64,000 nt of DNA from Straminergon stramineum. Lineage: Eukaryota > Streptophyta > Bryopsida > Hypnales > Calliergonaceae. The DNA is taken from positions 18,481,001-18,545,000 of the forward strand of contig OY987265.1 in NCBI GenBank assembly GCA_963920665.1, given 5' to 3'. Positions within the stretch are counted from its first letter, which is position 1. Each line of letters opens with the position of its first letter. The translations under genes were made by a program, and so were the position numbers. Shown piece by piece: positions 27,049 through 39,032 of the stretch. Under the pieces are notes generated by a model that made no database searches, was not told the origin of the DNA, and was given only the letters and a program-made list of their open reading frames with translations.

Positions 27049-28820
27049 TATTTAGCCCTTGGATTGAAGTAGCTTTCCATGAAGGGCTCACTTCACTCAA
27101 GCGCCTCAAGTGGATGGTGTGTTGTAGTGACTCGGGGCTGTTATGTGTGGAGGCTATTCATTTTAGGCAAGAATCTAGATGGGACAATTTTGCAAACAAG
27201 TCAAAATTAGATGTTATCTTAGAGTCTTACAATTCTACTTGAAGATGATGAACAAGTGATAGAATGCTCTACACTTGCCTTTGACAATTGAATAATTGGG
27301 TCTTACTAAAATAGTTATAATAGAAAATTCTAAGCTCTTGTGCCCCTTGAAGTAATGACATTACAATTCTAAGGTAGTTGAACTTGAAAGTCCCATTCTT
27401 TTTTCTAACTTATCTACCTATTTTTTTTATAGAATGTTGGATACAAGAAGCCTCTATTATACCCATGTTGATCCCATAACTACAACAACACTATATGAAC
27501 AACCAATGAGGATTGACAAGTTCTTTGAAGAAACAAATGGGAGTTAAAACATTTCTTGATTAACCCCTTAACCCTTGAACATCGGGTTGGTGATCGTGGA
27601 AATCAACCAATTTGGAACTGTGTAACATCATCTACTTTAGAAAATCCAAAAATATTCATTGGGAGTCAAACTATTGTAGAAGATTTTCCCTTTCCACCCC
27701 TAATTCTGAGGATGAATAGTTGCACTTCTGTCCTACACAAGAGAATCCCCCATCATTCATCTAACACAAAACATCTGCTTCATCATTTAGGGATTAAGGA
27801 CCAAATGTTCAGATTTTGAACAACAATTGAATGCACATAGATTTCAATCACACAAACATGTGTTTTTTATCCATCAAATTTTTTTGAAGATTCTTGTGAA
27901 ACATTAATAAGGTATAGATTTTGAAGACTTTTCTTTGCAAATATTGTACAATTCAAAGGATATTGGTAGGATATTGGCCTCAAAAGTACTGTTTCTAGTT
28001 CTAAAAATGAACCTTCGAAAACATCTTGAATAAAAATAGTGTAGATAGAACTTAACATTTTGAACTAAAAGGAAGAAAAACTCTTACAAAAAACCAAAAA
28101 TATTTCATGTACAAACAATTTTTAAATGAATTTTCAATCTTTGACTTCAAGTTTTATTGAAAAAGATTGGTGTTGTGAACTACCCTACACAAAAGTCAAA
28201 TTTGTTAGAAATTAAGTCACTTTGTACAAAAGGGCCACATGGCATCTTGTGAATGATGTGAGGTGACGTGGACGCGTGAGAATCTGACGTGGAAATTCAA
28301 TTTCGACACCAGAGTGCCGAATCAGACCTTCACGTACGGTACTAAAGAATTTTGTTCGCCCAGACTGAAGTTAAAATGGTCCGAAATTCCAGGAATCCAG
28401 GAGTTCCAGCAAATGAAAGTCAATCGATTGTTCAACAACAGAGACTTTCACCTCATATTCATAAAAATGGCGACGAAGGCACCGACAATTTCACGATGAG
28501 TTTCCGTGATTGAAACAAGCACGCCATTTGAGCTACCCTGATCTCAATAATTTATTGGTTAAGATGAAAAATTAGTATAGAACACCCCAGCCTAGATAGA
28601 ATTCAGAATGTAGGCGTGGAGGAGCACAACTTGATCATACGCTACAGGAAGCAACATTTAAAAAAAAAACCCATTAACTTAGCTAGATTGGTATTCTAGC
28701 TAGCTAATGATATGTAATTTTACGTGGACATCATTCATTCATTCATTCTACTTAGCTAGATCTGTATCGACTTTTATCAGTTCTGAGGATTCTAAAAATA
28801 TATTTCTCACTTCGATTCGA
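27049..28820. other. Intergenic DNA downstream of the GDSL gene
   Basis: I see no supported gene. The sequence is AT-rich up to about 28200, then more balanced up to the GDSL stop codon at 28821; that last part probably includes the GDSL 3' UTR and polyadenylation region. Confidence 0.4.
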
Positions 28821-31592
28821 TCATGGCATGGCCAGCAATTGTTTAACGTTCATGGGGCTGATCGATTCCAACCCACCGTTGAGGAATCTTTCGGTGCAGA
28901 TTTTGTTCACTGCCTCCGTGGGGTGGAAAGCGTCCCAGAAAACAGACTTGGTGCGATCCGGACAGAGGTTACTGATAGAGCGGCAGGAACCGTCTATGCC
29001 GTTGTATTTGCCGATGCCGCAACAAGCTGTGGTGGCCGGTTCAGTGAATCCTGCAGAAAGAAAACACAGTATTTACAAAGCGATTGAAATGTACATGATA
29101 TTATTATGTGGACAAATTAAGACCGTGTCCTATGAGCTTTCAAAATAGTGTGTAAAACTGAAAAAAAGAAAAAGTCAAGGCAAGGGCAACTACAGTAGCT
29201 CTTGAATGTGTCATCAACTGCTTGAATTGACACTTCTGAATTCCTTAATGATTGTGTCTTAGGTTCATGAAATGAGTCTTTGGCCTGTTTGCATGTTACT
29301 TCAAAGATCTTTATCTATACATTGCATTTGGCCACTTGGAGGACAGATTTCTTTCCTATGATATATTGACTACTTCTGTATCCATTATGTTCGATTACCG
29401 CCAAACTGCCCTCATTCTTCATCCGGTTATCTAGTACATTGATACATTTCTGTATAATCTTTCATGTAAACATTGATAAAATCTTCCGCTGATTGAAAAT
29501 TTGAAAGAACCCATGTGCATAACAACCACAGAGTGTTACTATTTCTACACCACTTTGATGATTGAGGGATATAAGAAACTCAGTCTCTGGAAATTGATGA
29601 AGAACCCTGACATACAACTATTGCATTATAAACACTCAGGTTAAGATTTTCTTGGGTTAGTATTTTAGTCTCTTCCCTTGGGGTCGACACCAAAAATGTA
29701 TTTCTTTGGTTCTGCATTCAAGAATGGGATTACTTTCAATGGCCGGGTGTGATGAGAGTTACCATATTTCAAGGGGTTGTCAACGACCCCCTTGACCACA
29801 TCAAAAGCGTTGGCGTAGATGAACACCGAGTTGGGGAGCTGAGCTTGCAGGGTCTGTAACATGGGCTTCAAAGCGGCGTTGAAATTGAGGGCATAGTTGT
29901 TAACTTCTTGGACACACTCACCAGCTACGCTCCTGGAACTCACAATCGAAGGGGCACACCCGATGGGACCCATATTGGAAACAATGAACTTCCTCATCCC
30001 TAAGCTATATGCCGTCTGCAATCAAACCAGATGGATTCGATCAGATCGAACGTGTTCAGAATTGAAGTGCTGCCCAGCTTTAAATTAAAACTTCGCAGAT
30101 TTGGCCCCTCAAAATGAGATACCAACAGTCATCGAGTCATTCAGAGCATGTGAGAGCTAGCACGGAATTTTTTTCACGTAGTACATGGGGTCAAGCTTGA
30201 TGCAATTCAAACACAAATTCTCTGTCAAAATAAGGAATGTAGAGTTTTGGCGATCGACCAACAATGACACTGGAGTTTGTTCTAGCTAATTAATGAAATT
30301 CTACACCCAAACACTCAAAAATGACTTGTAAGGGTATCATGGAAACTTGACTCTTACCTTCAGCTGACTTCGGAAGGTAGTGATGAGAAGATCTCCAAAT
30401 TGTTTCGTTGTGTACGTAAATTTGGTGGTGGTGGTTAAAGCAAAGTAATTGTTGACCCAATCGTTGCCTCCGGCTGTGAAAGAGTAGATGGCGTTGTTAA
30501 TAAGCTCATCGGCCCGTTGTTGTCCTATGAGCTCCGCAATCTGCTTCTTCGTCTTCTGGAAGTGTTTAAATTGCTGTGCTATCGTCACACGCCCAATCTG
30601 AACAACAACATCAGCAGAGTCAAATTTTGACTCATATATAAAAGCAAACATCACTGAAGGATCAACGCTGGAATATTCCACGTCTTCATGAAACAATGTG
30701 ATATGTCTTGCTAATACATGCTAAATGCGAAGTAATACGTAGTACACGACAACTATTACATGTTTAATCTTACAGATACACAGAATCTTAAATTCGGAAT
30801 CTCATACTGACTATATTCATCCAGAAATTCGAGTTCGTCAAAACATTCGACACGAATTTCGAGATTCATCATTGTGAAAAGCAGATTCCAAATGGGTCCA
30901 AATTATTTGCCGCCAGAGTCAATGACGAATATTGCAAGTGTTTGTCAAGACAAATGTCTAGAGTTTAAACAAAAGAAAGCCCTACACCTGCTGAAAACTA
31001 CTGAAGAAACAAAAAGCCCTAGATCAGAGAATTATTTCCGGACAGAAGGAGTATCAACTGTGACACTACGATAACAAAAGAGTTTGCTCGTACAAAGATT
31101 GTGCCGGTCTCTTCAAGGATGCCTGAACCAGCCGAAGCGTAGTTGACCCCATGGAGAAGATTATTTCCCGTCGCTTCTGGGGCGAGCACTGGCAGAGGGT
31201 AAGGAGTCCCAAGATAGTCATCTGCACAGCATGTTCAAATTGAGCACCCTGGCTTCAACCATTCATTTTTTTAACTTGGAGATTTGATTTGATTTTGATT
31301 TTTTAAGGAGGAATGTGAAAGTTGAGAGCTCTGTCAAAAAATACGTACTGACGAGATCAGGGATGATTTTTCCATTGCACATCCTGCCCGTAGCTTTTTG
31401 CCCAGTCCAGTCCACTCCATAGGGTTTGTGATCCGCCGTAGCAATGGTGAAGATGTAGTTGTTGTTGCCCACATCCACAAGGGAATCTCCGAGTACAAAA
31501 GTAGCTGGAACCTTCTTGCTCTGGGCTTCCGCACCAGCTAGGAACGCAATCAGGCCCAATAGCAACATCACCGTGCATTCCATGTTTGTCAT
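28821..31592 (-). CDS. GDSL-type esterase/lipase, secreted, five exons
   Basis: SGNH-fold serine hydrolase of the large plant GDSL family; such enzymes hydrolyse ester substrates, usually in the apoplast, and the substrate cannot be told from sequence. Exons are 31349-31592, 31094-31221, 30358-30597, 29763-30015 and 28821-29050; all joins keep frame and give about 364 residues, normal for the family. The N-terminus (MECTVMLLLGLIAFLAGAEA) is a signal peptide. Block I is FVLGDSLVDVGNNNY with the nucleophile Ser. Block II is GVNYASAGSGILEETG, with the oxyanion Gly. Block III is TAGGNDWVNNYF with the Asn. Block V is FWDAFHPTEAVN with the catalytic Asp and His. All key residues are present, so the enzyme should be active. 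MTNM is the first Met in frame after upstream stops. Confidence 0.95.
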
Positions 31593-32445
31593 TCTGTTCT
31601 TCCAAACCCTGGGAAAGAGATGGGCAAAGTGAGATAATTAGGGAAGCCGACTCTGAAACAAATGGTGCGACAACATTGCGTACAGGCTGGCCATATAAAT
31701 CAAGCATTATAGCTCTTCAATTATGTGAAGCTTCTTGGTTATATCCTTTCGTTAGGTTAAGAAAAAATGATTAGGGATAGATGGTAGCTGTGGCATTATA
31801 AAATTGCCACACCAATTAAACTGAAAGTCATGATAAGTCATTTGGCTAATAAATCTCTGTAGATAACCCTTGAACTCTGGAATAGCTAGAAGTTAAGACA
31901 AGCAAAAGATTCAAAACTCCCACTAGTCGTGTAAGTTTTACCGGTACTACACCAGAGTGAAAAACAGAAACCCGAAATGAAAGCTCTTTCAGAGAATGCT
32001 CCAACTGAATGAGGAACCAGAACGAAGGTTTTTAAGCTGGGCAACAGCAATATGACACCCAAAATATTATAAATGTCATGAAAATCAAAATGAAACAAGT
32101 TCAAAACAAAACCTGTGAAGCAGGTATGCAGCATTGTGAGACCAAGTAGCATTCAATAAAAACCATAGAGAAAAACACGTTCAAACCAAAGCTGTGAGAC
32201 AGAAAAGATCAGCATTACAAGACCAAAGCATTACGATGCTGAAACCTGAGCTCCACAAACATACATACAGCTTCATAATGTGGCCGTGAGCCTACTAAAC
32301 CCAGAGCACGAAGGCTTTCGAGCTTCCTTTCCTTATCATCCAAATCCATACAATCTTCAAATTTCACTCTAACAGCAATGGCGTCATCAACAACCGAAGG
32401 AGAATAGCAGCAGCAGATAATATATAAGCAGTCAAAGTGTACGTA

Positions 32446-32478
32446 CTCACTCACTCACTCTCTCTCTCTCTCTCTCTC
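32446..32478. repeat. (TCAC)n/(CT)n microsatellite
   Basis: Three to four ACTC units run into about ten CT units. Simple sequence; no function implied. Confidence 0.95.
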
Positions 32479-32640
32479 AGTCTACCAACCTCAGACATCA
32501 CTCCAAGTCCATTTCAACACATTTGAAGCTCCAAAACTAACCAGCTCAGAGTCTCAGACGTCACAGCCGTGTGCTAGCTCAGCTTACTGGAGCTGCAACA
32601 TAGGAATGTGAGGAGCTCAAAACTTAGCTAAAGGAAGGAG

Positions 32641-32670
32641 AAGAAGAAGAAGAAGAAGAAGAAGAAGAAG
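32641..32670. repeat. (GAA)n microsatellite
   Basis: Ten uninterrupted GAA units, preceded by a purine-rich stretch. Confidence 0.95.
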
Positions 32671-34043
32671 GAGATTCAAGGTAGGGAGCAAATAGTTGAT
32701 ATAAGATAGCGGTTGAGGCCATCACGAATATGGGGTCGTGCTTCGGATTAAGTTCAGTTAGCCTTGTAGTCATCCCCTGACAGAGACGCAGTTAATGCCT
32801 GAAACTGTACCCACTTCCATCAATTTCCAACACCGCGTTGCTTCACTTCACTTTTCAGAATTCTGAAATTCTGAGATCTGATTTCTGAATTGTGACATCA
32901 AAGTCAAATTGCGCTCAAAGACGATTCAATTCAATGCGACAAAGAAAGGACGGACGGAGCTCTGACCCGTGGTGCAGGGCTCGCTTGAATACTGCAACTA
33001 AGGTCACGTCATCAGTGATTATTCCGTGCGTGTCTGAGAGGGTTAGTAGTAGGCTACCGGCTGGTGGTGGTTTGGGAAAGGGAGTGACGTGTGTCGTTGC
33101 CTGGTTTGTTGGAACCAGTGAAGAAGTGATGTGGAAAGGTCGAATTCATGATTTTGTGGTGAAAGGGAGGGATTGGCTACGTGCATGCCTGCTTTAACTT
33201 AACCCCTAAATGCCCACATCAGGAACTTCAAGGCATGTGAACATGGTGCCATGATGGTGCATTGAAATGCAATTAAGTTAATTTGGTGCTCAACCTCCAT
33301 ACCAACCTAGTATGGATAAAATGACACTAAAATGATGTGTATGTGAATTTGCTCTAAATTGAACAAAAAGTCAACACTCTGATAAGTTTTATCAATTTTT
33401 TTTAATTGTAACCACACAAATTCAAACTAGACATGCTAGAGATTACATGAGAAATGAAAACACAACAGTATCACATATGAATTGAAAGATTATAGTGTTT
33501 GATCATGAGGGTGATAAAACTGTAAAAGTGATTGGAAGTCTTTCAGTCCTTTATTCTTATGATTTGAAGTCTAAAAAATTGGTTGTGAGAAAAATATGAG
33601 ATTAAAGGGTAGAACATGCATAACCCCAATCAATTTATAGCTTCTCGAAAACTATTCTACAATTTTTTAAAATGAATTTCTAATGCGATTTTTTTCTAGT
33701 GTATGTAAGGCTCATTCCAAGAGACCTCAACACTAGGAAATCAAGATTTGCAATGAATGCCCTTGCACAAAATCTTGAATAAAAAAAAAATCATTCGGTT
33801 TCAAAATCGGATTTTTGATGATAAAACTAGACTTCAAAAAGATTTAAAAAAAAATACAAACTACTAGAAATAGTAACTGAACAAGGTTTTATTTAACTTT
33901 CAATTACTCTACACTAGAATTCAGTGCCTTGGGCATTTAGGAGTAAGTTCACCCAAGGGGATGTGCCTCCATAACCAAGATAGTCACCAAAATTCTTTGA
34001 TTACTAGACCAATATATGCATTTTTTTTACAATTTAAACTGAA

Positions 34044-34226
34044 TACTATCTAAAACTCATGTTTTAGGTGACATTAAATGTAAAAACACATGTATTTATG
34101 TCATTCAACAATAATGTCTAACATAACATCAAAATGTTACGTTAGACATAATTGTTGATATAAAACATGGATTGTTACATTGATGTCATCTAAAATCCAT
34201 CACCTAACACACAGTTTCTTATAGTG
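34044..34226. mobile_element. CACTA-type MITE with 3-bp target duplication GAA
   Basis: The left end reads TACTATCTAAAACTCATG and the inverted right end CACTATAAGAAACTGTG; both continue into TTAGGTGA. The inner arms are also inverted (CAATAATGTCTAACATAAC against the inverse of GTTACGTTAGACATAATTG). The flanks carry a perfect 3-bp duplication, GAA at 34041-34043 and 34227-34229, as expected for CACTA transposition. No coding capacity. Confidence 0.75.
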
Positions 34227-35055
34227 GAAGTCTTTTATTAGACCACTATAGTCTGCAATAGCCTTACAAAGTTAATGAGGTTAATTAAGTTGAGGACATT
34301 GTAAAGGCCTCAATTCTTTCTTAAATATATATAGTAAGAAGACTTATAAACCCCATTAGTAGGCATTTTCTAACAATAATAGATTTTTAGAGATCATTTC
34401 AAAATTTTCGCACAGTAAATTCATCTATTGAATCAATTCATCAAGACCTAGGCTATTTGTACTTCAAATAACCAGAACATACGGATGGAAAAGAAAGAGT
34501 GTAAAATTATCACATTTCAAGGAACTTCAGGACTTATATGAGTTACTCGGTAGTATCAAAAGTCAATTGTGCAATAATCAAATCTCCACCTCATTTGCAT
34601 ATCATTGTAACTAGATAATGCAATCGGAAACATTAGAAGAAATTTAGCTACTATGGAAGCCTATGAGTTCCCACAAGTACTCGGACTATAGGAACTCGAC
34701 GTCAATAGCAAGCTTATGTAGCCAAGCAATGGCCACGTCAAATAATAATAATATAATTCTTTAAATTTTTTTAAATAATAATTTCTTATTATTGTTTTAT
34801 AATAAATAAATAATTCTTTTAATATTTTAAAATTCAGGCCTGCCGTGATTGGTTCCCATCATGGAGAACCAGCTTGGAACAATCTTCTAGTGTAGTGAAA
34901 TCTCTTCTAATGTGTTGTGCTTTCCAATGAAGCCAAATGAGCCAATAATTTTAGCATAAAATCATATTGCATAGACAAGTTACTAAGTATTGTCTAGGAA
35001 ATTACTTATTAGTGGAACTAGAAGCATAATCCATCAATTACAAATGTTATCAAAT

Positions 35056-35152
35056 CACTAGTAGAAAATTGCATTGCCGTGAACAAAAATTAGGTGACAT
35101 TTTTGTTCATGGCAACATGTTTTTGTTCATGGCAATGCAATTTCTTAAAGTG
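35056..35152. mobile_element. Small CACTA-type MITE with target duplication AAT
   Basis: A 97-bp element starting CACTAGTAGAAAATTGCATTG and ending CAATGCAATTTCTTAAAGTG, so its ends are inverted repeats. Direct AAT triplets flank it at 35053-35055 and 35153-35155. The interior carries TTTTTGTTCATGGCAA twice. Confidence 0.75.
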
Positions 35153-35155
35153 AAT

Positions 35156-36473
35156 GTACAAGTGTAGAAGAAGTCTAATAGAAAGGAGAAATATTCGGCA
35201 AAGAATGGAAAAAATCCATTTGTGCAATTCCAAGCCAAAGTTTAGGGAGTTATCTCACTTGCACCTATGGCCACAAAACAAACAATTAGTCAATTTTTGG
35301 TCATGTGCGAGGTGTCTACAATAGGACTCTAATCGTTATCCTTGTCACAACAAAGGCAAGAGAACGAGAAAATTATTTTCTTTAATTTTTTAGCTTCTGA
35401 CTCCATCATCTCCCAATATCTCCCAATATCTCCTTGTGAACAATGTGTGGTCCAAAAACCTTGTTAGCCATTGGTGTAGGAGCTACGTCCTTACAATGGA
35501 GCTACACCAATCCACTAATATGCTCTGTAAGTTGAGCCAACCACTCTACTTACAACCACCTAAATATGAACCTCCACACTTTGAGGAGGAAATGAACAGT
35601 CAATGTGTAGGAGCTAGATGTGCTTAACTCACTAATGAAGCTTGTAAGAGGTGCAATTTAGCATTAGGAGTTGATTATACTGTTATTGAATATGGTATTT
35701 GGATTGATGAGAAACTTGTTCTTGTGGGCAACATTAGAGTACGTTTCATTATTTGGTGCCACCTCTAAATCTTCAAGACAATTGTCTAGCTATTGTGACC
35801 AAGCTATGTAATAATTTAGAAGGCAACTAGCTCTTGTAGAGTAATTACCATACAACATGGATTGTGGCTATCGTAGTATTCATGGCATTTTAATAGCTCA
35901 TGGTACAATTACATGACTAAATATTAATTCTTAGTCATTATGCCATGTTGCCATATCTAGTTTGAAATTACCACATGTTTAATTCATGTAGATATCTAAG
36001 CATATTTAATGCATTGGTGATCAAACCACTAAAATTATTTTTTGATTCTATTTAAACATATATGGAAAAATAGTTTAAAACCAAAAACAATAAAATCATA
36101 GCATTTCCCAATGGAACCACTATATAGAGAGAGAACCCTCCACCATCCCTTGGTGTGCAATTCTTTGAATCAAAAGTGAGAATTGGTATGTCACACTCTC
36201 TAATCAAAGTTGCATACTAGGCTCTTCTTTCAAGCAAACCCTTATAAAAAATTCTCTTGTTTTGTTTTTACACTCTAAATAGTGTCACAACTAGATCAAA
36301 CACAATTGTGCATTGCATTAGTAGTCCACCACAGTAGACCTACCATGTGGTGAAAATCTTCCAAATCACTAGTAATCATTCAGCTATCAAGCATGTGCAA
36401 TGCTTGTGTCATGTCGACCCTTAGGGTCGGGAAATAGCTGGCCTTGAGCCATGATATAATATTGAGTTGTAGT
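35156..36473. other. AT-rich intergenic DNA, no gene recognised
   Basis: Frames are short and broken on both strands. I see no repeat termini, RNA gene or coding signal that I can support in this stretch. Confidence 0.4.
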
Positions 36474-37456
36474 CTAATCTCCTAAAACCCATTTGATACT
36501 ATGGTGTAGATCAATAAGTTGATCTCTTGTATCGTTGTTGGTGTGGTGTTGGCGATGTATAAAATTGCTAAGATTTGTGATAGTATGATATTGTAAGATT
36601 GTTTCATTGGTCGGTTGGACTAGAACTTGATGAATTGCTTGTAATTGAATGTAGATCATGTCTCTTGTCAAATTTTCTCATGGTAATGGAACCAGGTCAT
36701 TCTTCATCCAAATGAATTTGTATATTTATAAAGTTTGTTGCCACTCCCTTTGTTGGGTCATCTAGGGCATATGCAGTAAAAGGGTTATTCAGAGTCCTTG
36801 GTTGTGATAGGAACAAAAATTTATGAGGATTTTGTAAATTGAACCAACATAGGTCATCAATGTAATGAAATGCAAATTGAAACTTGGACATTAAGTTTGT
36901 TCTTTCTAATTTTGACAGTCTTTGTATAAAATGCACCTCATAATATAGGAGGTACATATATGTTGCACCACAAAGGTGAACATGAGAATCCGATAGGAAT
37001 GCCTTTAACTTGCTTCCACACATTATTACCCAATGTGATTAAATAGTGGGAACTAACCAAATTTGTAATGCTATTAGGCGCTCTTGTGGCATATTGATCC
37101 ATTGCCTTGAATTTGGGGCAATGAAATACCTATGTACAGAGATAGGAAAACCATTAGTTGACATCTTTATTCATAAGTTGGTTTGAGTCCTTGGGTGTAA
37201 TTTGGAAGTTTCCTTGTATGCTTGCCAAATGACAAATCTAAGCACATCTACAAAATTATCTTCTCCCTCCAATGGGATCGACTCTTAGCATTTGGTCACA
37301 TTGGCAAGATAGACATCTAAGCTTTGGTGGGGCATGTTGAGGTGACTTACAAAATAGAGTCTACAATCCAAAAGGTTGATGTTTTGCACCCTAGTATGTT
37401 ACAATATCCCTTGATCATATTGCGAGCCCATATTTTAAATGATTCCAATAAGTCGT

Positions 37457-38641
37457 CACTACAAGGAAATGTAGTCCAAGATGACAAGCTTTTGACAAAG
37501 AATTGTCTGAAATGACAATAGCCATATTATTACTACCTGATCTTGTCAATTTGTGAAAATTTGTCAATTTTTTGTCAAATTTGTAGTTGATGTTTGGTTC
37601 TCTTCTCCCTATTTGCCAAAAACACGAAGATTCCATTAGGTTCTTTTTACATTTACCCTTTCGTCCATTACCATTGGATATCTTAGCTTGAGTTCTGCGT
37701 AGAAGTCAAGCTCTTCGTATATACATGGAGTGGTAGGAGGTAGAACAATCCATGTGGGATATGTCATTTAGAAGTTGCAAAACTTAACCGCTCATAGTTA
37801 AGTTTGAAATAAGAATTGTATTAAAACTAGAATTTCAGAACTTGTTTAAGTATAGTAGAATAACTTTTCAAAAAAAACTTGGAATTAAAAAAAGTTCCTA
37901 AATCTAGTCAAGTTTCATGTTCAAAAATCTGTTTGATGTTTTGATCTTCCAATCAAAAGTTCTGAACAAATTTCAGAGAGGATGTTTGAAAAGGTCAAAA
38001 AAAATTCCCTTCTACCGCCTCTTTGAAATTTGTCCATAACTTTTGATTGAAGGATTAAAATATGAAACAAATTTTTGGACATGAAATTTAAATTTATTTC
38101 CCAACTCTTTTTAGTTGAAAGTTTTTTTTTGAAAGTTATTTTACTATGCCTAAATGAGGTCTGAAATTCTAGTTTTAATACAAATCCTAATTCAAACTTA
38201 ACTATGAGCGGTTGAACTCTTATAACTTCTAAATGACATATCCCATATTGGTTGTTCTACCTCCTACCACCCATGTGTATATAGAGAGCTCTCTTCTCTT
38301 TCCAAATCCACAAAACAAAAGTGGTTCATAAAGTACAATGTCAAGATGGCAATAGGTTGTCTGTACTTGCATTTTCACTTAATATCAAGGTTTAAATTTA
38401 AAGCAATTTTAATATTTTGTCTTTTGCAAAAAATAAGGGCACTTGTAACCATTGATTAGGCCATCATGGCAATGGGACAACTAACAAACAACAATATTAG
38501 GGAATAGAAGTTGACAAAAATTCTAGTGAAATGACAAAATAGTTGACAAAATTTTGTCAAATTATTGGCCGAATCTACATTTTCCCACTGACAAACTTTT
38601 GTCAATTTTTTGTCAAATAGGACATAGTTTCCCTTGTAGTG
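37457..38641. mobile_element. CACTA-like non-autonomous element, 1,185 bp
   Basis: It starts CACTACAAGGAAATGTAG and its inverted right end reads CACTACAAGGGAAAC. Both subterminal regions are rich in the short motif GACAAA/TTTGTC, as in CACTA subterminal repeats. The flanking triplets are CGT and GGT, one mismatch from a 3-bp duplication. Removing the element plus one triplet brings the two parts of the decayed reverse transcriptase back into one frame, which supports the boundaries. It has no transposase of its own. Confidence 0.8.
37700..38300. repeat. Large imperfect foldback inside the CACTA-like element
   Basis: Two arms of about 280 bp are inverted copies at roughly 80-85% identity by eye. 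Landmarks are GTAGGAGGTAGAACAA in the left arm against TTGTTCTACCTCCTAC in the right, GACATA/TATGTC blocks next to GTTAAGTTTGAA and TTCAAACTTAAC, and CAATCAAAAGTT against AACTTTTGATTG near the centre (about 38003). The loop is short. A transcript would form one long hairpin, a possible small-RNA source. Confidence 0.8.
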
Positions 38642-39032
38642 GGTGTTCATACACCACTATAGATGCCACTATGACCAACTTGACAATCTGGGTAAAAATA
38701 GTATGGAAGGTGTTCCCAAGCCATCTATACTTTTGTATGTTTTGTTTAAAACTCACCATAAAAAATGGCAGCTCATTGAACAATGGGGGAACTTTTAGAG
38801 GAATTGATAGAAGATTTGTTTTTAGCTCGTCTAGGATTGCAATGGGAAGAGCCCGTAGTTTCTTAATTTTGCAATGTGAGAAATCATCACCCATGAGCCT
38901 GTCATAGGCTTGGAGAGGAATGTGTTGTATGCACATGAAATAAGCATTATTGTTTGTTTTATCTAATTTGGACACAAACAAGTGAGATAATAACCATTCC
39001 CTTTCATTCTTGATAGCAAGAATGGAAAACAA

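Larger units (their letters stand above)
31593..34043. other. Upstream region of the GDSL gene and intergenic DNA
   Basis: No supported gene. It contains a (TCAC)/(CT) microsatellite at 32446-32478 and a (GAA) run at 32641-32670. The stretch 32150-33200 is less AT-rich and may belong to an unrecognised transcript, but neither the minus-strand frame at 32215-32454 nor the plus-strand frame at 32892-33197 looks like a known protein. Confidence 0.4.
36474..39032 (-). pseudogene. Decayed reverse transcriptase, split by a CACTA-like insertion
   Basis: Minus-strand fragments spell the order of a reverse transcriptase. An upstream piece (39032 to 38642) has VSKLDKTNNNAYFMCIQH, like the ADK..N.VFVCK motif of Penelope-type and related RTs, followed by PPLFNELPFFMVSFKQN in the position of the YW-PKLHK motif. 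A second piece (37456 downward) has SFKIWARNM and TFWIVDS. A third (37023-36697) has FHYIDDLCWFN, the catalytic [YF]xDD box, then ATNFINIQIHLDE, like the ASYLDL-ID motif. Stops and frameshifts separate the pieces, so it is dead. The Penelope-like assignment is a resemblance judged by eye; another non-LTR lineage is possible. The insertion at 37457-38641 splits it. Confidence 0.6.

Noticed and set aside
33680..33705. TTTTTTTCTAGTG as a CACTA-type right end
   Set aside because: No matching left end or target duplication was found upstream.
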